The translations under genes and the position numbers were made by a program. A DNA stretch of 64,000 nt from Dehalococcoidales bacterium (GTDB lineage Bacteria; Chloroflexota; Dehalococcoidia; Dehalococcoidales; UBA2162). The DNA lies in assembly GCA_016932435.1 (NCBI GenBank), contig JAFGCW010000082.1, forward strand, positions 1 through 64,000, given 5' to 3'. A model generated the notes under the pieces. It worked only from the letters and a program-made list of their open reading frames with translations, was not told the origin of the DNA and searched no databases. This document shows, piece by piece, positions 60,279-64,000 of this stretch (position 1 is its first letter; each line of letters starts with the position of its first letter).

Positions 60279-62417
60279 TCAGGAATAGAATTCGGCGGCG
60301 ATATCATCAAGTCCGAGTTCAATCAGTTTTTTTCTGCCTGGAACTGTCGTCTCGGCGTCCCAGTCCATTGCAGCAAGGAAGTCAGAATATAGTGTGTTCT
60401 CATCGACCGTGATACCGGCAAGCGAGCCTTCAACAGGCGGCGGATTTCCGAAAGCTCTGCCCGGTACCTGGTACTTAAGCGGATTCAATCCTTCGCGCAG
60501 GTTGAACACATGCCGCATGTTGGCTATTCGTTCTCCGGTGGTGATAAGTTCCTCCACCGTCAGATTCCAGCCTGAAACGGCTTTCATAAAATCGATAATC
60601 GCGACAGCATTCGGTAACGCTCCGGCAAGAAATGTGCACAAGCCGGAACTCTGGATAACATGAGCAAAACTTCCGCCTATCCGGTACGGTTCGCCGCGTC
60701 CTTCAGAGGAACGACGATCGAATGCCGGTATCGGCAAACCCGGTGGCCCCTGGCCGGGTCCTTGCGTATGACAGGCTGACGTTGCATCCATCCGATAGCC
60801 TATTGCCCAGTCGACACCGAGTTTTGGATCGTGGGCAGGCAGTTCCTGTCCCTGTATGTGCATGGCATATTCGGGGGCATTGTTACCAATCCTTTCACCG
60901 ACTTTTCTTACTCCATCGGCGATTATGTCGCCGAATCCTTCTCTTTTTGCCAGTTTCTCGGTCATAGCAACTATGGATCGGTGATTTCCCCAGGTCATTT
61001 CGATACCATCGGTATCAGCTTTAGTAAGAACACCTCTCTCGTAGCACTCTATCGTCATCGCGATCGATGCACCCGTAGAGATAGTGTTTTCGTAATGATC
61101 CATGGTTTCAAGATTTTCCATATCCCCGATGTGCTGGCTGATGAAGGCATATTCATCTCTGCTGAGACAGAACGTGTTCTTTAATTCCGCACCGCATCCA
61201 AGTATCTGAGGAAACTTTTTTTTCAGTTTTACAGGATAAGGAGCGCATCCTCGAGCACGTCTGAGAAGCTGCGGTATTTCATCTTCAACCATCACCACGC
61301 TTTCATCATAACGGGCATATATATCCCTGTTATGAACAAGGAAATAGTCGGCGATACCGGCTAGTCTTCTTACTGCTTCGTCATTGTCCCTAGCGATAGG
61401 CTCTTCACTGAGATTACCGCTGGTCATCACGAGAGGCAGGCCGGTTTCTTTCATCAGAAGGTGATGGAGAGGTGTGTAGGGAATCATAACGCCAAGATAG
61501 TTAATGTTCGGCGCTACTGCTCTGGTAATATTCGATACCTGTCTCCATTTCACCAGGACGATAGGACTATTTGGAGAGATAATCAGTTTTTCTTCTTCGG
61601 GTGTTATTTCACAATGGTTTTTCACTTCTTCTATGGTAAGCATCATCACAGCAAACGATTTGAAGGGACGGTGTTTCCTGTCACGAAGCAGATTTGCGGT
61701 CTTTTCGGAGCAGGCATCACAGGCAAGAAGAAATCCACCGAGTCCTTTGACGGCAATTATCTTTCCCTGTCTGAGAAGGTCAGCCGATGTGGCTATCACA
61801 TCATCCGTATCTACCGGATTTCCGGTACTGTCCAGCAGTTCCAGTGCAGGTCCGCAAACCGGGCAGGCATTCGGCTGGGCGTGAAAACGCCGGTTCAATG
61901 GGTCTTCGTATTCTCTAAGGCATTCAGGACACATTGTGAAATTTCTCATGGTCGTAAGCGGACGGTCATAAGGAATATCCTCGATAACCGTGAACCTGGG
62001 ACCGCAGTTAGTGCAGTTCGTGAACGGGTAGCGGTAACGCCGGTTTGAGGGATCAAGTATTTCTTCCAGGCAATCCGGGCAGGTGGCGATATCGGGTGAA
62101 ATAAGCAGGTATTTACCTTCTTCGGCTACACTGTCATGTATAATGAAATCCCTGTAACCTTCAGTAGAATAATATGAAACGGAGATATCTTCTATGACAG
62201 ACCTTGGTGGAGCCAGGATCGGGATATCATCAAGGAATCTTTCTATGGAACCGGGTTCTCCTTCAACCTCGATCCTGACGTCTTCGGAGGTATTCGATAC
62301 ACGCCCGTTCAGGCCGTGTTTAACGGCAAGCTGGTATATGAAAGGTCTGAAGCCCACACCCTGCACAACACCCCGCACACTGATACGTGCCAGTTCACGT
62401 TTTATTACTTCTGACAT
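60279..62417 (-). CDS. Chimeric HypF N-terminal / aldehyde:ferredoxin oxidoreductase C-terminal protein
   Basis: 712 residues in one frame. Residues 1-442 match HypF, the hydrogenase-maturation carbamoyltransferase: acylphosphatase domain (8-98), two zinc-finger pairs (Cys 113/116, 135/138, 163/166, 185/188), a YrdC-like domain (about 205-390, SGNLSEEPIARDNDEA) and only the first 40 residues of the Kae1-like domain. At ENTI (443-446) the sequence switches to AOR: TISTGASIAM, GIEMTWGNH, AHDPKLGVDW, Cys594 in GLCTFL. HypF has lost most of its carbamoyl-transfer domain, and AOR has lost its N-terminal two thirds including three of four Fe-S Cys. It is thus unlikely to do either job. It is either a real deletion fusion or an assembly chimera. 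Confidence 0.85.
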   Translation of the reverse strand: MSEVIKRELARISVRGVVQGVGFRPFIYQLAVKHGLNGRVSNTSEDVRIEVEGEPGSIERFLDDIPILAPPRSVIEDISVSYYSTEGYRDFIIHDSVAEEGKYLLISPDIATCPDCLEEILDPSNRRYRYPFTNCTNCGPRFTVIEDIPYDRPLTTMRNFTMCPECLREYEDPLNRRFHAQPNACPVCGPALELLDSTGNPVDTDDVIATSADLLRQGKIIAVKGLGGFLLACDACSEKTANLLRDRKHRPFKSFAVMMLTIEEVKNHCEITPEEEKLIISPNSPIVLVKWRQVSNITRAVAPNINYLGVMIPYTPLHHLLMKETGLPLVMTSGNLSEEPIARDNDEAVRRLAGIADYFLVHNRDIYARYDESVVMVEDEIPQLLRRARGCAPYPVKLKKKFPQILGCGAELKNTFCLSRDEYAFISQHIGDMENLETMDHYENTISTGASIAMTIECYERGVLTKADTDGIEMTWGNHRSIVAMTEKLAKREGFGDIIADGVRKVGERIGNNAPEYAMHIQGQELPAHDPKLGVDWAIGYRMDATSACHTQGPGQGPPGLPIPAFDRRSSEGRGEPYRIGGSFAHVIQSSGLCTFLAGALPNAVAIIDFMKAVSGWNLTVEELITTGERIANMRHVFNLREGLNPLKYQVPGRAFGNPPPVEGSLAGITVDENTLYSDFLAAMDWDAETTVPGRKKLIELGLDDIAAEFYS

Positions 62418-62451
62418 TTTCTATTGAATTCCGAGAGAAAAGCGGTAATAG

Positions 62452-62527
62452 TGGCGCGCCCAGAGGGATTCGAACCCACGACACCTGGTTCCGAAGACCA
62501 GTGCTCTATCCGCTGAGCTATGGGCGC
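62452..62527 (-). tRNA. tRNA-Arg (anticodon UCG)
   Basis: A 76-base tRNA gene on the minus strand with an encoded CCA end. The acceptor GCGCCCA pairs with TGGGCGC; the D-arm is AGCTCAGCGGATAGAGC; the anticodon arm is CTGGT-CTTCGGA-ACCAG with anticodon UCG (reads CGA); the T-arm has GGTTCGAATCC. It lies 34 bases upstream of the HypF-AOR start and is transcribed in the same direction. Confidence 0.97.
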
Positions 62528-62636
62528 AAATATTCTATCTAAATTATAGCATAATAGGGTGAAGTTACCCGGTACGTTTCTAGAGTGGTCACAGAGATGA
62601 TTTTAAAGAAGTTAGAATAAATTAATGATAAGTAAA

Positions 62637-62670
62637 GCTGCCTGTTTCGTTAATTCTTGAAACAGGCAGC
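62637..62670 (-). terminator. Terminator after the secreted-protein gene
   Basis: GCTGCCTGTTTC (62637-62648) pairs perfectly with GAAACAGGCAGC (62659-62670), loop 10 bases. On the minus strand it lies 34 bases after the stop codon and is followed by TTTACTT. Confidence 0.78.
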
Positions 62671-62704
62671 CTGATTACGTGAATGACAGGTCGTATATCT
62701 AGTA

Positions 62705-63619
62705 TTAGTTGAGTGTTGCTGTATAGTCTACAATCTCTGTAAATGAGCCCAGTTCAATCCATTCACCACCGACATACTGATAATTCTGATCCAGGTGGAA
62801 TACTCCTTCGGCTTTGTAAACAGTTACAGGATTGCTAAACACGATGGCGTCAAAGGTTGAATGAAGCGTATTGCCTTCTATGCTATCGATGAAAAGACTG
62901 AGAGCTTTGTCGCCGTTGCCATTCGTGATAACTGTACCTGCTGGTATTACGAATCTGTACTGTACTCCATCAATCTTACCAACACAATCGATCTGTTTAT
63001 CAATAGGTCCCGGATTCATTGAGTCGTCGCCATACTTTGCCCCACCATATCCCATGGGCATATTGAATGTAAAATGCATCTCACGTTTTACCATCCCTAC
63101 CATAAACTCTTTACTGATGGATTCAAAATCTTCACCAGAGCCACTGGCAGTTTTTAACCACCAAAAGCAAAAATAGTGGTATTCCCAGTCATAATATCCA
63201 TACCCGGACTGAGCAACACTCCAGAGCCCCGCTTGATCAAGTTTATAGTCAAACGACCAGTCATAGTTAATAGTCGCTTCCGCATCTTCTGGACCAATGA
63301 AACCCCAATCGTAATCACAGTCTGTTTCGGTATATACTTTTGCGACATTGGAATCCGGATCCGTCAGCATTACCATGACTTCAGCGTAGGCTTTAACATC
63401 TGGACAGAGTGCGTACCATTTTGTTACCTCTGCTTCTGCTGTTACTGTAGCGCTTCCTGATATCGTAACAGTTTCACCGACCATTTGTTCGCCTTCAATG
63501 GTGATATCAGATAATTCGATATATATATCCCCACCAGATGCCAGTGCTGCGGTAGAAGGTATAACAGTAGCCAGTAAAGCGATAGCTACTGCTATAAGAA
63601 CTAATAATCTTCTTTTCAT
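62705..63619 (-). CDS. Secreted protein of unknown function
   Basis: 304 residues with a clear signal peptide (MKRRLLVLIAVAIALLATV, cleavage likely after ALA near 27). The mature part is beta-rich, acidic and Tyr/Trp-rich (YDWSFDYKLD, YYDWEYHYFCFWW), with a few Cys that could form disulfides. The first part after the signal has an Ig-like strand pattern (VGETVTISGSATV). I do not recognise the family. GGAGGAATA precedes the ATG. Possibly a surface or matrix protein; it stands alone between a tRNA gene and the window end. Confidence 0.82.
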   Translation of the reverse strand: MKRRLLVLIAVAIALLATVIPSTAALASGGDIYIELSDITIEGEQMVGETVTISGSATVTAEAEVTKWYALCPDVKAYAEVMVMLTDPDSNVAKVYTETDCDYDWGFIGPEDAEATINYDWSFDYKLDQAGLWSVAQSGYGYYDWEYHYFCFWWLKTASGSGEDFESISKEFMVGMVKREMHFTFNMPMGYGGAKYGDDSMNPGPIDKQIDCVGKIDGVQYRFVIPAGTVITNGNGDKALSLFIDSIEGNTLHSTFDAIVFSNPVTVYKAEGVFHLDQNYQYVGGEWIELGSFTEIVDYTATLN

Positions 63620-64000
63620 TATTCCTCCATCTTTTTGGATGTACTCAACAACCGTAATACAACCTGAATCAGAAATTACTTTTCACGTAACTCTTCTAGT
63701 CAAGTATTTCGCTCATTGCCACATCGCCAAACATCCGATAGTAGTATTTGAGTATCATCCTTCAGGATTACTACTTTACAGGAAATTTATTCCTTACACG
63801 TGGCGGAATTACACCTAAAAACCAATGATTACTATTCATTCATAACTAACAACCAACTGGTGACTAAAGTCAGTGAACCTGAAATGCAGGTATTAGTGTG
63901 ACTGAAAAATGACCGCTTTTATGGTGATGTTGCCAGACAATCACAGAAAGCTAGTCGAGAGTAAGCCAAGCTTAAGTTGAGATTAATACTCGAACGAGAG
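63620..64000. other. 381-bp end region without a recognised gene
   Basis: No convincing coding frame, RNA or repeat. On the minus strand a weak promoter for the secreted-protein gene may be TTGACT (63703-63698), a 17-base spacer and AGTAAT (63680-63675). Small dyads such as TGACTAAAGTCA and CCTGAAATGCAGG near 63860-63890 are too short to call. Confidence 0.4.

Noticed and set aside
61461..62048. 195-codon open frame on the plus strand
   Set aside because: Antisense to the HypF zinc-finger and YrdC region; no independent evidence.
1..64000. CRISPR array, prophage, integron or insertion sequence
   Set aside because: No regularly spaced repeats, phage structural genes, integrase or transposase genes were seen; the only repeats are the domain duplication at 25-26 kb and the REP-like element.

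Overview
The window reads as chromosomal DNA of a strictly anaerobic bacterium, most likely Chloroflexota and probably Dehalococcoidia-like. This is inferred from gene content: three uroporphyrinogen-decarboxylase-like (UroD-like) methyltransferase relatives, a cobalamin-riboswitch-controlled corrinoid uptake operon, aldehyde:ferredoxin oxidoreductase (AOR) sequence with a DUF169 neighbour, a bacterial STAY-GREEN homologue, and FAD/Fe-S glycolate-oxidase-like clusters. No rRNA or taxonomic marker is present. Base composition looks moderate and even throughout. I see no phage, insertion sequence or CRISPR array; the only repeat-type element is a short REP/MITE-like hairpin pair near 43.0 kb.

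Layout. 0-7.5 kb: end of an unassigned gene, then a PAS histidine kinase and LuxR-type regulator divergent from acetyl-CoA synthetase, a DUF485 protein and an ActP-like symporter (an acetate uptake and activation module). 7.5-15.8 kb: a lone GIY-YIG protein, three UroD-like proteins, GAPDH, an SDR, an alpha/beta hydrolase and two small cupin-like paralogues (a third lies at 43.1 kb). 16-27 kb: a large hybrid sensor kinase and two receiver proteins lead into a type IV pilus/type II secretion-like cluster (CpaE-like ATPase, PilB, PilC, pseudopilins, a PilX-like protein with a duplicated module, PilM). 27-35 kb: a long minus-strand gene run (DUF362, DegV, 3beta-HSD-like SDR, steroid-5-alpha-reductase-like enzyme, membrane protein, ArsC/Spx-like selenoprotein, STAY-GREEN homologue, MsrB, STAS fusion, phytoene-dehydrogenase-like flavoprotein). 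35-43 kb: LonB-like protease, MarC protein, and an FAD / Fe-S / FAD oxidoreductase operon. 43-51 kb: a giant four-ATPase UvrA-like protein, an alpha/alpha-toroid protein and a YchF-like protein. 51-55 kb: BtuFCD-type transporter behind a cobalamin riboswitch. 55-64 kb: a periplasmic molybdopterin lipoprotein with membrane partner, a VOC protein, CoA-transferase A/B, an SDR, DUF169, a HypF-AOR chimera, tRNA-Arg(UCG) and a secreted protein.

How the parts fit: cobalamin import would serve corrinoid-dependent methyl transfer, to which the UroD-like proteins may belong. Acetate and acyl-CoA activation (Acs, CoA-transferase) and flavin/Fe-S oxidoreductases are consistent with a fermentative or acetogenic-style anaerobe.

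The most notable observations are: (1) an in-frame TGA exactly at the first cysteine of the CxxC site of an ArsC/Spx-family gene, followed by a SECIS-like hairpin, which I call a selenoprotein; (2) directly after it, a homologue of plant STAY-GREEN Mg-dechelatase, in the same run as 5-alpha-reductase-like and phytoene-dehydrogenase-like genes; (3) one open reading frame joining the N-terminal two thirds of HypF to the C-terminal part of an AOR at a short shared sequence, either a real deletion fusion or an assembly chimera; (4) a double-length UvrA. None of these can be proven from this sequence alone.
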